Shown here: piece by piece, positions 25,911 to 35,366 of the stretch | How positions within the stretch are numbered: the first letter of the stretch is position 1 | Layout: each line of letters starts with the position of its first letter | Assembly (NCBI RefSeq): GCF_000346505.1 | Contig: NZ_ANOH01000428.1 | Location: 1 to 54,394 of the forward strand | Direction: 5' to 3' | Source of the DNA: Aporhodopirellula sallentina SM41 | GTDB lineage: Bacteria; Planctomycetota; Planctomycetia; Pirellulales; Pirellulaceae | DNA length: 54,394 bases | Notes under the pieces: generated by a model | Seen by the model: the letters and a program-made list of their open reading frames with translations, nothing else | Databases searched by the model: none | What the model was told of the DNA's origin: nothing | Made by a program: the position numbers and the translations under genes

Positions 25911-27284
25911 ATGCCCCGCACTCTTATTCGTAACGCGTCTGTCGTCTTCCCCGGTGATGGACTGCGTTCGGCGTCCGGCGAGGTCCGCACCGCGAACATC
26001 CTGATCGGCGACGGCAAGATCCTCGACATCGATGCCTCGGACACTGCCGGTTGCGATGAACTCATCGACGCCGCCGGACGCCACCTGTTGCCTGGTGTGA
26101 TCGACGACCAGGTTCATTTTCGCGAACCCGGCCTGACTCATAAGGAAGATCTCGCATCGGCGAGCCATGCCTGCGCCGCCGGCGGTGTGACCAGTTTTCT
26201 GGAAATGCCCAATACCAAACCGCCCGCAATCACGCTCGAAGGCGTTCGAGCGAAAGAGCAACTCGCCGCCGAGAAGTCCCTCGTCAACTATGGCTTCTAC
26301 ATCGGCGCCACACCCGACAACGTCTCGGAACTTGCGAACGCGGTCGACGTCCCCGGCATCAAGATCTTCATCGGCAGCAGCACGGGAAACCTGCTCGTCG
26401 ATGAACAGGAAGCACTCGAGCGGATCTTCGCCGAAACCACTCTCCCGATCTGCTCCCACTGCGAAGACGAAACCACCGTCCGAGCGAACACCGAACGGTA
26501 CCGGGGCACCACCGACATCGCCGACCACTCTCGTATTCGCGACGAGAAAGCCGCGATGATCGCAACCCAACGTGCGACCAACTTGGCACGACGTCACCGC
26601 CACCGGTTCCACGTGCTTCACGTATCGACGGCCGCGGAACTGGTTTACCTGCAAGACCCGTCGCCTTATCTCACAGCCGAAGTTTGTCCCCACCACCTTT
26701 TCTTCAATGTGGACGACTACCCTCGGCTGGGCAGCCGCATCCAGATGAACCCGTCGATCAAAACCAGTGCCGACAACGAAGGGCTCTGGAAGGCTCTCCA
26801 AGACGATGTGATTCAGGTCATCGCCACCGACCACGCACCTCACACGCTCGACGAGAAATCGCAACCGTATCCGAGCAGTCCCTCCGGATTGCCCGCAGTT
26901 GAAAACTCACTCGCCTTGATGCTCAACCAAGTCCACGAGGGCAAAGTGAATTTGGTCCAGGTGGCCCACTGGATGAGCGACGCACCCGCACGAGTTTGGG
27001 GAATGACCGGCAAGGGCCGAATCGCCGAAGGATACGACGCCGACTTGGTTCTCGTCGACCTGAACGAATCCCGCACAATCCTCGACAAAAAACAACACAC
27101 CAAAAATCGCTGGAGCCCGTGGCACGGCGAAACGATGACCGGATGGCCCGTCCGAACGATCGTCGGTGGACAAACGGTCTGGTCGGCGGAGAATGGTTTC
27201 GACGAATCCGCTCGCGGCGGCAAACCTCGATTCGACCATTCACGAGGCGGTTACTGGGCTACCGCAGGCGGCATCGGCGAGTAA
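25911..27284 (+). CDS. pyrC: Dihydroorotase (class I type)
   Basis: A 457-residue zinc amidohydrolase that closes carbamoyl-aspartate to dihydroorotate in pyrimidine synthesis. Motifs seen are [39 protein letters not shown] with the lysine that is carboxylated, [15 protein letters not shown] and IATDHAPHT. The metal site is normally HxH; here it reads QVH, so the first His is Gln. The same [11 protein letters not shown] form exists in Bacteroidetes enzymes, so it is likely a subgroup trait, not damage. Hydantoinase or allantoinase are less likely alternatives. Confidence 0.88.
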   Translation: MPRTLIRNASVVFPGDGLRSASGEVRTANILIGDGKILDIDASDTAGCDELIDAAGRHLLPGVIDDQVHFREPGLTHKEDLASASHACAAGGVTSFLEMPNTKPPAITLEGVRAKEQLAAEKSLVNYGFYIGATPDNVSELANAVDVPGIKIFIGSSTGNLLVDEQEALERIFAETTLPICSHCEDETTVRANTERYRGTTDIADHSRIRDEKAAMIATQRATNLARRHRHRFHVLHVSTAAELVYLQDPSPYLTAEVCPHHLFFNVDDYPRLGSRIQMNPSIKTSADNEGLWKALQDDVIQVIATDHAPHTLDEKSQPYPSSPSGLPAVENSLALMLNQVHEGKVNLVQVAHWMSDAPARVWGMTGKGRIAEGYDADLVLVDLNESRTILDKKQHTKNRWSPWHGETMTGWPVRTIVGGQTVWSAENGFDESARGGKPRFDHSRGGYWATAGGIGE

Positions 27285-27336
27285 CCGAGACGCGCACCAG
27301 CGACATGATACCGCAGTCGACACGCTTTCGATTAAA

Positions 27337-27364
27337 TTGACATATCGTGACATGACGATACAAT
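27337..27364 (+). promoter_or_regulatory. Near-consensus promoter with operator-like inverted repeat in the spacer
   Basis: TTGACA (27337-27342), a 16-bp spacer and TACAAT (27359-27364) form a near-consensus sigma-70-type promoter. The inverted repeat TATCGT-GACATG-ACGATA (27343-27360) fills the spacer and touches the -10, the position used by TetR-type repressors. It lies 215 bp upstream of the RND adaptor gene. No regulator gene adjoins it. Confidence 0.5.
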
Positions 27365-27578
27365 CAGTTTAGCCGTCCGTGATCAGCACGTCGCTGTCGT
27401 TAACGAGCACACAGACGCCTGCAATGAACGGCGTCATGCGACGAAACCTCTCGTCGACCGCGCGACGTTTCCCTCAGACGGGACACTTCACGATGATCAA
27501 CCTCGTCGTTTTTTCGCACAAACACCTCGAATATCCGCGATACAACGACACAACGATCGTTTAACCACTGGCCCTGCG

Positions 27579-28679
27579 ATGAAAATCAGCACACTCCAAA
27601 CGTGGCTTCGACACAGCATTCGGTTGGTCGCATTCGTCGGTGCGATCGTCGTTTTGGTCGGTACCGTGGCTTGGCTATCGGGAATGATGGGCGAAAAAAT
27701 CGAACCCGGATGGTCGCCTGCTCAGGGAACTGTGCTCACCGACCAACCGACCGACACGGTTCATGAAGTTGAAAAGTCCTACACCGAGGAAGCCGTCGGC
27801 ACGCTCAAAGCATCCAGCCGCACCATCGTCAGTTCCAAGCTCCTCGCCATGATCGACGAAATCACCGTCACCGCGGGTGACGAGGTTGAAAAAGGCCAGC
27901 TCCTCATACGGCTCGACGACGAAGAATACCAAAGCCGATTGGCACAGGCCCAACGTGCCCTCGAAGCCGCCACGGCAAACCGCGAGCAAGCCGAAAAACA
28001 ATTCGCTCGCATGCAAACGCTGATGAAACAAAACGCGGCGTCGCGATCCGACTTTGATAACGCGAGTCGCGATCTTCAGGTAACGATCGCCGATGAGGCC
28101 AAAGCGAAGCAGGCGATGCGAGAAGCCGAAGTCATGCTTTCTTACACCGTTATCAAAGCATCCAAAAGCGGACGGATCGTTGACCGCAGTGCCGAACCAG
28201 GCGACATCGCTCAACCGGGCCAACCCATTCTGACACTCTATGACTCAACGTCTCTGCGGCTCGAAGCCCCCGTGATGGAACACCTCGCCGTCAAGCTTCA
28301 CGCCGGTGACCAACTGAACGTTCGCGTCGACGCGCTGGACCGAACGTTCCCCGCGATTGTCGATGAAATTGTCCCGCAGGCTGACGCACCGAGCCGTTCG
28401 TTTCTGGTCAAAGCGAGCCTTCCCAAATCAGACGACTTGTACGAGGGCATGTTCGGTCGGCTGTTAGTCCCCGCCGGCGAACGGCGACACCTTTGTTTGC
28501 CAACGGACGCGATTGTCCGTATCGGTCAACTCGAGTTCGTCGATGTCGTCTTGCCGGATAACAACATCGAACGCCGGTTGATCAAGAGCGGACAACTCGG
28601 TGTGCCGGGTCGCCAAGAAGTTCTCAGCGGACTCGACGTCGGCGAACGCGTCGTCCTGCACCCGACAACCTCACCATGA
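27579..28679 (+). CDS. RND efflux periplasmic adaptor (membrane fusion protein)
   Basis: A 366-residue HlyD/AcrA-type adaptor. After an N-terminal membrane anchor (FVGAIVVLVGTVAWLSGMM) come the barrel/lipoyl half (VTAGDEVEKGQLLIRLDDEEY), a coiled-coil hairpin of about 70 residues (RLAQAQRALEAATANREQAE through TIADEAKAKQAMRE), the second lipoyl half (KSGRIVDRSAEPGDIAQPGQ) and the beta-barrel domain. It bridges the inner-membrane pump to an outer channel. The RND pump gene follows on the same strand; no TolC-like gene is in the window. Confidence 0.9.
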   Translation: MKISTLQTWLRHSIRLVAFVGAIVVLVGTVAWLSGMMGEKIEPGWSPAQGTVLTDQPTDTVHEVEKSYTEEAVGTLKASSRTIVSSKLLAMIDEITVTAGDEVEKGQLLIRLDDEEYQSRLAQAQRALEAATANREQAEKQFARMQTLMKQNAASRSDFDNASRDLQVTIADEAKAKQAMREAEVMLSYTVIKASKSGRIVDRSAEPGDIAQPGQPILTLYDSTSLRLEAPVMEHLAVKLHAGDQLNVRVDALDRTFPAIVDEIVPQADAPSRSFLVKASLPKSDDLYEGMFGRLLVPAGERRHLCLPTDAIVRIGQLEFVDVVLPDNNIERRLIKSGQLGVPGRQEVLSGLDVGERVVLHPTTSP

Positions 28680-28845
28680 CATAAGGAAACCCAAGTCACA
28701 CAACCTACTAGACAGTGCCGATCTTCATCCTGTTCCAAGAATAACGATCGAATCAAACGCCCCAAACAATACTCGACCTAACAACATCCGACCAACAGCA
28801 GTCGGCTCACACTCAACGGCCCCGCCCCCGTCAACCGCGACACCG

Positions 28846-31800
28846 ATGGATCACTCCGACTCCCCGCCGATTCTGACACGCATCGTTGAGGTTTTCCTCC
28901 GAGGTGATGTCGCGATCATGTTGATCGTCCTGTCGTTGATGCTCGGCGCAGCGTCTTTGGTGCTGACACCACGCGAGGAAGAACCACAGATCGTGGTGCC
29001 GATGGCCGACGTGATGATCAACGCGCCCGGATTGTCGGCGGGCGAAACCGAACGTCAGGTAACCGACCGGATCGAAAAACTGCTCTATCAGATCGATGGC
29101 GTCGAATACGTCTACTCGATGTCACGCCCCGGGTCGAGCATCGTGACGGTGCGTTTTTACGTGGGCGAAGACCGTGAAGATTCACTGGTCAAACTTTACA
29201 ACAAAATCAATTCATCTACCGATCTCATCCCGCCTGCGGTTGACTCATGGGTAATCAAACCGATCGAGGTGGATGACGTCCCGATAGTCATTGCGACGTT
29301 ATGGTCGAAACAAACGGATCGTTATGGCGATCATGAACTGCGCCGCATCGCTGAGGAACTGCAGCATCAACTCCAAGCGATCCCTAACACCAACCGCGTG
29401 GAAGTTCTCGGAGGACGTCCACGCCGGATCAACGTCCGCCTCGACGCGCAGCGGATGGCGGCCCATCAAACATCGCCGTTGCAAATCGCACGTGCGTTGC
29501 AACAAGGCAACGTGACGCGACGCAACGGCAACTTTGAACAACAAAACGAATCCTTCAACGTCGAAACCGGAACCTTCTTCCGCGACGTTACCGACCTGGA
29601 GAACATTGTCGTCGGCGTCAACGGTGGTCGACCGGTGTATCTCAAGAATGTTGCCGAGGTCATCGACGGCCCTGCAGAAGCAGAAAACTACAGTTGGATC
29701 GGCTTCGGCCCTGCCGACGAGACAGCCCAACTAAGCCTCGACGTTCGCGATCACGATAGTGAATCGGCGTCACCACGATCACTCGCCGAAACCTTTCCCG
29801 CCGTTCACATTTCCGTCGCCAAACGTAAAGGCACCAACGCCGTCAACGTTGCCCACGCGGTCGATGAGCGGATGCAGCAACTCGCCCGCTCGCACCTTCC
29901 TACTGGTGTCGAGTACCGAATCACCCGCGACTACGGCGAAACGGCCAACGACAAAGTCAACGAACTGGTCGAAGGATTGGTCGTCGCGGTGCTCACCGTC
30001 ATCGGGCTGATCGGATTGACCATGGGATGGCGTCCGGCGTTGGTGATCGCGTTGGCCATTCCGGTCTGCTACAGCCTGACGTTGTTCGTCAATTTGATGG
30101 TCGGGTATTCGATCAACCGGGTGACGATGTTCGCGCTGATCCTGTCGCTCGGGTTGTTGGTGGATGATCCGATCACCGACGTTGAGAACATCGCCCGTTA
30201 CTTCGCGATGAAGATTCTGCCGCCGCGGCAGTCTGTTTTGAATGCCGTCCAGGAAGTCCGCCCCGCGTTGCTGTTGTCCACCCTCGCGATCATCGCGAGT
30301 TTTCTACCGCTGGCGTTCATCACCGGCATGATGGGTCCCTACATGGCGCCGATGGCGTTGAACGTTCCGCTGACGGTTTCGATATCAACGTTGGTGGCGT
30401 TTGTAATCACGCCCTGGTTGGCGATGGTTTCGCTGAAACAAATCAACAACTCGCACAACAGCGACGACACCTCCCAATCGACCGAAAGCGACCACGCCGA
30501 CGGATACGACATCACGAAAATGCCGTTGTACCGTATCTCGCGATGGATTCTCACGCCGATTCTGCGTGGTCGTTTGATGGCGTGGGGAGTATTGGCCGGC
30601 GTGGGCATTCTTCTCGCCGCGGCGATGCTGCTGCCGTTGATGCGAATGGTCCCTGTCAAAATGTTGCCTTACGACAACAAGAACGAATTTCAAGTTGTCA
30701 TCGACATGCCTGAAAACGCCACTTTGGAACGAACCGACGCGGTGGCGCGCAGAATTGGTGTTTATCTCGGTGGGCTCTCGGAGGTAAAGGACTACGAGAT
30801 TTTTGTCGGAATGGGCTCACCCATTGACTTCAATGGATTGGTACGCCACTACTTTCTTCGCAGTGGCTCCAACGTAGCCGACATTCGTGTCAATCTCGTC
30901 GACAAAGATCACCGAACGCAGCAATCGCACGAACTGATTCTACGGATCCGAAATGACATCGCCCGTCTCGCCGAGTCGATGGATGCGAACGTCAAACTCG
31001 TTGAGGTACCGCCCGGACCTCCCGTGCTCGCATCCATCACGGCGGAAATTTACGGACCGCCCGACGCAAAATACGACGAACAGATACGGGTTGCCCGCCG
31101 AGTCCAACAACGAATGGCTCTCGAACCCGGACTCGTGGACCTCGACGTCAGCGCCGAGGACGATCAAACACGATACATCTTCGAGACCGACAAACCCAAA
31201 GCCGCGCTCTCGGGGATCTCCACGCAAACGATCGCCGACACCGTTGCAGCCGCTCTGAGCGGGGATCGAACAACGGTGCTGCATCTCCCCGACGAAGTCG
31301 AACCGCTCTGGGTGGAGTTGCGGTTGCCGCGACACGAACGATCGGCACTCGATGAATTGGAAGAAATCTACGTTCAGGGAGAAAACGGCCAGATCGTGCA
31401 GCTCGGTTCCTTGGGAACGTTTCGCAAAGCCATCGAAGACAAGACGATTTATCACAAGAATCTCCAACGCGTCGTCTATGTGTACGCGGAAGTCTCCGGA
31501 CGCCCACCGGCCGATGCGATCATGGACATCGAATTCGATCGCCTCATTGCTGCTCGAGCCGATGACAGCGTGCATGCATCGGACGAGACCGCGAACTCAC
31601 CACGTCCACTCAAGGATCGAACATGGTTGTCGATGGGGGGCAACGTTGCCTGGAGCGTGCCGGAGGGATATTCCGTCGTTTGGTCCGGCGAAGGCGAGTG
31701 GGACATCACTCTCGACGTCTTCCGTGACCTTGGAATCGCGTTCGGAGCGGCACTACTCGGAATCTTTGTCATCTTGATGTTTCAAACCGGATCACGGTTG

Positions 31801-32259
31801 CTGCCGGTGTTGATCATGTTGGCGATCCCATTGACCATGATCGGGATCATGCCTGGTTTTTGGCTGCTCAATGTTTTCACCGACAAACCCATTGGTGGGC
31901 ATCCCAACCCCGTATTCTTCACCGCGACTGCAATGATCGGGATGATCGCGTTAGCAGGGATCGTTGTCCGCAACTCGGTCGTGCTGATCGACTTCATTCA
32001 CCTAGCACAGAGCGAAGGGCACGGCCTGCGTGAAAGCATCATTCGATCCGTTGCCGTGCGGACGCGGCCCATTCTATTGACCGCGGGAACGACGTTGCTC
32101 GCGAACTGGGTGATCACCCTGGATCCGGTTTTCTCGGGCCTGGCGTGGGCAATCATCTTTGGCATCCTGACTTCGACCGGTTTTACTCTCGTCGTTATCC
32201 CAGCAGCCTATTGGCTGCTGTACCACGAACAAACTTCATCAGCGGATAACGCGAACTGA
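28846..32259 (+). CDS. RND-family efflux pump (AcrB/HAE-type)
   Basis: A 1,137-residue inner-membrane pump with 12 predicted membrane segments. TM1 is AIMLIVLSLMLGAASLVL, and two large periplasmic loops follow. The TM4 proton-relay pair is present as LGLLVDDPITDVEN (DD). The later half contains FTATAMIGMIALAGIVVRNSVVLIDF and TLLANWVITLDPVFSGLAW. The ATG at 28846 is the only plausible start; upstream sequence of the open frame overlaps the adaptor gene and does not look like pump protein. It has no clear Shine-Dalgarno site. The pump presumably exports drugs or toxic metabolites; the substrate cannot be read. Confidence 0.9.
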   Translation: MDHSDSPPILTRIVEVFLRGDVAIMLIVLSLMLGAASLVLTPREEEPQIVVPMADVMINAPGLSAGETERQVTDRIEKLLYQIDGVEYVYSMSRPGSSIVTVRFYVGEDREDSLVKLYNKINSSTDLIPPAVDSWVIKPIEVDDVPIVIATLWSKQTDRYGDHELRRIAEELQHQLQAIPNTNRVEVLGGRPRRINVRLDAQRMAAHQTSPLQIARALQQGNVTRRNGNFEQQNESFNVETGTFFRDVTDLENIVVGVNGGRPVYLKNVAEVIDGPAEAENYSWIGFGPADETAQLSLDVRDHDSESASPRSLAETFPAVHISVAKRKGTNAVNVAHAVDERMQQLARSHLPTGVEYRITRDYGETANDKVNELVEGLVVAVLTVIGLIGLTMGWRPALVIALAIPVCYSLTLFVNLMVGYSINRVTMFALILSLGLLVDDPITDVENIARYFAMKILPPRQSVLNAVQEVRPALLLSTLAIIASFLPLAFITGMMGPYMAPMALNVPLTVSISTLVAFVITPWLAMVSLKQINNSHNSDDTSQSTESDHADGYDITKMPLYRISRWILTPILRGRLMAWGVLAGVGILLAAAMLLPLMRMVPVKMLPYDNKNEFQVVIDMPENATLERTDAVARRIGVYLGGLSEVKDYEIFVGMGSPIDFNGLVRHYFLRSGSNVADIRVNLVDKDHRTQQSHELILRIRNDIARLAESMDANVKLVEVPPGPPVLASITAEIYGPPDAKYDEQIRVARRVQQRMALEPGLVDLDVSAEDDQTRYIFETDKPKAALSGISTQTIADTVAAALSGDRTTVLHLPDEVEPLWVELRLPRHERSALDELEEIYVQGENGQIVQLGSLGTFRKAIEDKTIYHKNLQRVVYVYAEVSGRPPADAIMDIEFDRLIAARADDSVHASDETANSPRPLKDRTWLSMGGNVAWSVPEGYSVVWSGEGEWDITLDVFRDLGIAFGAALLGIFVILMFQTGSRLLPVLIMLAIPLTMIGIMPGFWLLNVFTDKPIGGHPNPVFFTATAMIGMIALAGIVVRNSVVLIDFIHLAQSEGHGLRESIIRSVAVRTRPILLTAGTTLLANWVITLDPVFSGLAWAIIFGILTSTGFTLVVIPAAYWLLYHEQTSSADNAN

Positions 32260-32260
32260 A

Positions 32261-32497
32261 CTATTTTAGCGCGGAGAGATCAGCACCGTGGTTGATATGA
32301 AAAACCTCCTTATCAAACACCAATGCAGGTACGGATTGAACGCCAAACGTCTCCGCCTCGGCGACGCGATCTTTTTGTTCTCCGAGGTGAATCACCTCGA
32401 CGTCGTAACGAGTCGGATCCAAAGCGCCTGCGACAGTTTGTTCCGCGCTGATGCAGACGGGGCATCCGGCGTGATAGAATCGAGCTTGCGTTTTCAT
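32261..32497 (-). CDS. Small thioredoxin-fold protein with a CPVC motif
   Basis: 78 residues. The active site is YHAGCPVCISAEQ (CxxC), followed by the strand VEVIHLGEQ and the cis-Pro loop GVQSVPALVF. The size fits glutaredoxin/thioredoxin-like proteins. ATG 32497 has AAAGGA just upstream; a longer frame from 32524 is unnecessary. It is transcribed divergently from an HxlR regulator with 150 bp between them. It ends 1 bp from the convergent RND pump stop. Confidence 0.8.
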   Translation of the reverse strand: MKTQARFYHAGCPVCISAEQTVAGALDPTRYDVEVIHLGEQKDRVAEAETFGVQSVPALVFDKEVFHINHGADLSALK

Positions 32498-32607
32498 ATC
32501 GGTGTCCTTTTTCAATTGAGTCAATCGCCATCATCGGCGGAAACTGGAATACGCGAACTCTAGACTCATGCGTGACGCTTTCTACCGTGCACCTTTCGGT
32601 GCCCTAC

Positions 32608-32621
32608 TTACCAATTGGTAA
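32608..32621. promoter_or_regulatory. 14-bp perfect palindrome between the HxlR and thioredoxin-like genes
   Basis: TTACCAATTGGTAA is perfectly symmetric and lies 27 bp before the HxlR start and about 110 bp before the thioredoxin-like start. A GCACC/GGTGC hairpin (32589-32602) is next to it. HxlR dimers bind palindromes in such divergent promoters, so this is a good operator candidate. Confidence 0.5.
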
Positions 32622-32647
32622 CAATTCGGAGACGAGGAGCAAACTTT

Positions 32648-32956
32648 TTGAGTAATTCTTCTCAAGACGTCGACGTCGCCACGATTCTTCAGAACGTGTT
32701 GGGCTGTAAATGGACGCTTCACATCCTTGCCCAGATCCGTCAAAACGTGAATCGCCCCGGCGAATTGGTCCGATCAGCCGACGGTCTGACAACCAAAGTC
32801 CTCAACGAACGCCTTACCAAACTGATCCGCTTCGGCATTCTGCAGAAGACCAGTTATCCGGAGGTCCCACCAAGAGTCGAATACGAACTCACCGAATTCG
32901 GAAAACGGTTCTCGAACCTACTCGATGAAGTCGATCGCCTGCAGAACGAATTATGA
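32648..32956 (+). CDS. HxlR-family transcriptional regulator
   Basis: A 102-residue winged-helix protein with the family hallmarks NVLGCKWTLHILAQI, then VLNERLTKLIRFGILQKTSYPEVPPRVEYELTEFG. HxlR/YodB-type regulators often sense quinones or aldehydes through a conserved Cys; here the only N-terminal candidate is the Cys in LGCKW. TTG at 32648 has GAGGAG about 9 bases upstream and starts a typical N-terminus; ATG at 32615 is an in-frame longer option. The divergent thioredoxin-like gene is the likely target. Confidence 0.82.
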   Translation: MSNSSQDVDVATILQNVLGCKWTLHILAQIRQNVNRPGELVRSADGLTTKVLNERLTKLIRFGILQKTSYPEVPPRVEYELTEFGKRFSNLLDEVDRLQNEL

Positions 32957-33120
32957 CACTGTCCCCTTTTATCAGCGGTTGTGCATTGCGATAACTCGTT
33001 TCCAATAAACGGCAATGACACATCGACCTCGCCCCACTCCCACCCTCGAATGATTTGCATCGCAGTCAATGCGTCTGACGATTCGAATCTCCCCATCCAC
33101 CCCCTGTCTGAAGAGAGAAT

Positions 33121-33855
33121 ATGAACCTCCAACTGACACTGATTCGCCGTTCCTGCCTGATCGCAATTGGGTGCGCCATTTTGGCGTTTCACACATCGTC
33201 CACTGGGATGGCACAGGACCGTGCCGCGACGGCTGTTCCGGCGGGGATCAACGATAAATTCAAAGACCCTGAACTGAACGTCGATGAATGGTTGCAACGA
33301 TTTGAGGTCGAAAGCCGTGAGGTTTACGGCGCACGCAAAGAAGTTTTGCAGGCATGTGAGATCACGCCCGGCGATACCATCGCCGATGTCGGTGCCGGAA
33401 CGGGCTTCTACAGTCGCCTGTTTGCCAAGCGAACGGGACTGGACGGTTGGGTGTATAGCGTCGACATCTCACCGAACTTTCTACAACACATTGCCGCCCG
33501 GGCAACGGCCGATGGGATCGTGAACCTAACCCCGGTTCTCGGCACGGACGTCTCGGTTCGACTGCCCACCGAATCGGTCGATCTAGTCTTCATCTGCGAC
33601 ACCTACCACCACTTCGAAACTCCGTCGGCATCGCTGGCGTCAATCTACCGAGCGTTGAAACCCGGCGGGCGACTGGTCCTGATTGACTTTGAGAGAATCC
33701 CCGGTGAATCGCGGGAGTTCATTCTCGGTCATGTACGTGCAGGTAAGGAAGTCTTCCGGAGCGAGATCGAGAACGCAGGATTAGAGTTTGTCGATGAAGT
33801 CGACGTGCCTGCGTTTGAAGAGAACTACCTGCTGCGTTTCCGCAAACCTCAGTAG
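33121..33855 (+). CDS. Class I SAM-dependent methyltransferase with an export signal
   Basis: A 244-residue protein. An N-terminal segment SCLIAIGCAILAFHTSSTGMA looks like a cleavable signal peptide. The methyltransferase core follows with SAM motif I IADVGAGTGFYSRLF, acidic YSVDISP, and IYRALKPGGRLVLIDF. SAM is a cytoplasmic cofactor, so an exported enzyme of this fold is odd; either the leader is a membrane anchor with a cytoplasmic domain or the fold has another use. It stands 38 bp before cydA in the same direction. The role is unknown. Confidence 0.75.
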   Translation: MNLQLTLIRRSCLIAIGCAILAFHTSSTGMAQDRAATAVPAGINDKFKDPELNVDEWLQRFEVESREVYGARKEVLQACEITPGDTIADVGAGTGFYSRLFAKRTGLDGWVYSVDISPNFLQHIAARATADGIVNLTPVLGTDVSVRLPTESVDLVFICDTYHHFETPSASLASIYRALKPGGRLVLIDFERIPGESREFILGHVRAGKEVFRSEIENAGLEFVDEVDVPAFEENYLLRFRKPQ

Positions 33856-33893
33856 CCAACTCTGACCGCCCAACGATTCCAAAAGGGACAACC

Positions 33894-35366
33894 ATGGACG
33901 TCGAGATTCTCAGCCGGCTGCAGTTCGCCGGCACGATCATGTTTCACTACTTGTTCCCTCCGTTATCAATCGGTTTGGGCCTGCAACTCTTTTTATGCGA
34001 GCTAGCGTACTTCCGAACCAAGGACCTCGCCTGGGAAGCCGCCGCGAGGTTTTGGACCCGCGTCTTTGCGGTCAACTTTGCGATGGGCGTGGCGACAGGC
34101 ATCGTGATGGAATTCGAGTTCGGGACCAACTGGGCCGCCTACTCGCGGTTCGTTGGTGACGTGTTCGGATCCGCACTGGCCGCCGAAGGAATCTTCGCCT
34201 TCTTCCTCGAGAGTGGATTCCTGGCCGTGCTTGTTTTTGGTTGGGATCGGGTCGGTCCCAAGATGCACCTGTTCAGCACCCTGATGGTTTTTCTCGGGTC
34301 GATGTTCAGCGCGGTGTGGATCGTCGTCGCCAATAGTTGGCAACAAACCCCTTCGGGCTACCACATCGTGTGGCACGATGTTCAAGGTGAAATGATGCCG
34401 CGTGCGGAAGTCACGGATTTCTGGGCGATGGTATTCAATCCGTCTTCGGTCGATCGCCTGACGCACACGTTGATCGGCGCGTTTGTCCTGGGTGCGTTTT
34501 TCGTTGCCTCGGTATGCTCGTTCTATCTACTGAGAAATCGACACCTCGAAATTTCGAAACGATGCCTGTCGATCGCACTCCCTTCGGCTTTGCTCTTCAC
34601 GCTTCTCGCCGCGGCGACCGGGCACGATTCAGCGCAGAAATTGGTTGAAACTCAACCGGCGAAACTCGCCGCGATGGAAGCTCACTTTCACACGAGCGAC
34701 GAACCGACCGGGCTGACATTGTTTGGATGGCCGGATACCGAAAACGAAACCGTGCGATTTGGAATCGAGATACCGTACCTGCTGAGTTTGATGGTTTACA
34801 ACGACCCGACCAAGCCCGTCCCCGCCATGGACCAAATCCCGGAAGACGAACGTCCGCCGGTTTGGTTGCCCTTTCAAACGTTTCACTTGATGGTTGGACT
34901 GGGGACGTTGATGATTCTCATTGCCGGATCGTCCTGTTGGTTTTGGTACAGGGGATCGTACAGCACTCGCCGTGGTGTGCTGTGGGCGATGGTTGCGATG
35001 CCTGTCGTCGCGATGACCGCCAACCAAGCCGGTTGGATCACCGCGGAGGTCGGGCGGCAACCATGGATCGTTTACCCATCGGTCCAAGACGGCGTGGAGA
35101 TGATGGGACTACGGACGGCCGATGGGCTCAGCGAGTCGGTGACCGCCGAACAAGTTCTCAGCTCGATCATCTTGTTCGGCGTCATTTATTCGATGCTGTT
35201 CGCCGTTTGGATCTTTGTGCTCAACCATAAAATTCAGCACGGCCCCGAGTCGCCTGAAGAACTCGCGGAATACAAGCAAAAACTGCATGCCGAGTCGATG
35301 AGCGAAGCGTTCGGTCACCACGGCACGTCTCGAGCCGGCGGGATGATGGAGGACGGCACCCGATGA
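33894..35366 (+). CDS. cydA: Cytochrome bd quinol oxidase subunit I
   Basis: A 490-residue membrane protein with nine predicted membrane segments. Haem-ligand His lies in [17 protein letters not shown], and later His in [16 protein letters not shown]. The quinol-loop signature [17 protein letters not shown] follows. The Q-loop between them is short to medium. The enzyme reduces O2 to water with high affinity using quinol. The ATG has AAAGGG 8 bases upstream. The gene ends in an ATGA overlap with cydB. Confidence 0.93.
   Translation: MDVEILSRLQFAGTIMFHYLFPPLSIGLGLQLFLCELAYFRTKDLAWEAAARFWTRVFAVNFAMGVATGIVMEFEFGTNWAAYSRFVGDVFGSALAAEGIFAFFLESGFLAVLVFGWDRVGPKMHLFSTLMVFLGSMFSAVWIVVANSWQQTPSGYHIVWHDVQGEMMPRAEVTDFWAMVFNPSSVDRLTHTLIGAFVLGAFFVASVCSFYLLRNRHLEISKRCLSIALPSALLFTLLAAATGHDSAQKLVETQPAKLAAMEAHFHTSDEPTGLTLFGWPDTENETVRFGIEIPYLLSLMVYNDPTKPVPAMDQIPEDERPPVWLPFQTFHLMVGLGTLMILIAGSSCWFWYRGSYSTRRGVLWAMVAMPVVAMTANQAGWITAEVGRQPWIVYPSVQDGVEMMGLRTADGLSESVTAEQVLSSIILFGVIYSMLFAVWIFVLNHKIQHGPESPEELAEYKQKLHAESMSEAFGHHGTSRAGGMMEDGTR

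Noticed and set aside
27379-27564. Small 61-codon frame between the RND promoter and adaptor gene
   Set aside because: No ribosome site and no recognisable sequence; taken as leader RNA.
28600-28845. N-terminal extension of the RND pump overlapping the adaptor gene
   Set aside because: No membrane or family features, unlikely composition; the pump proper starts at 28846.
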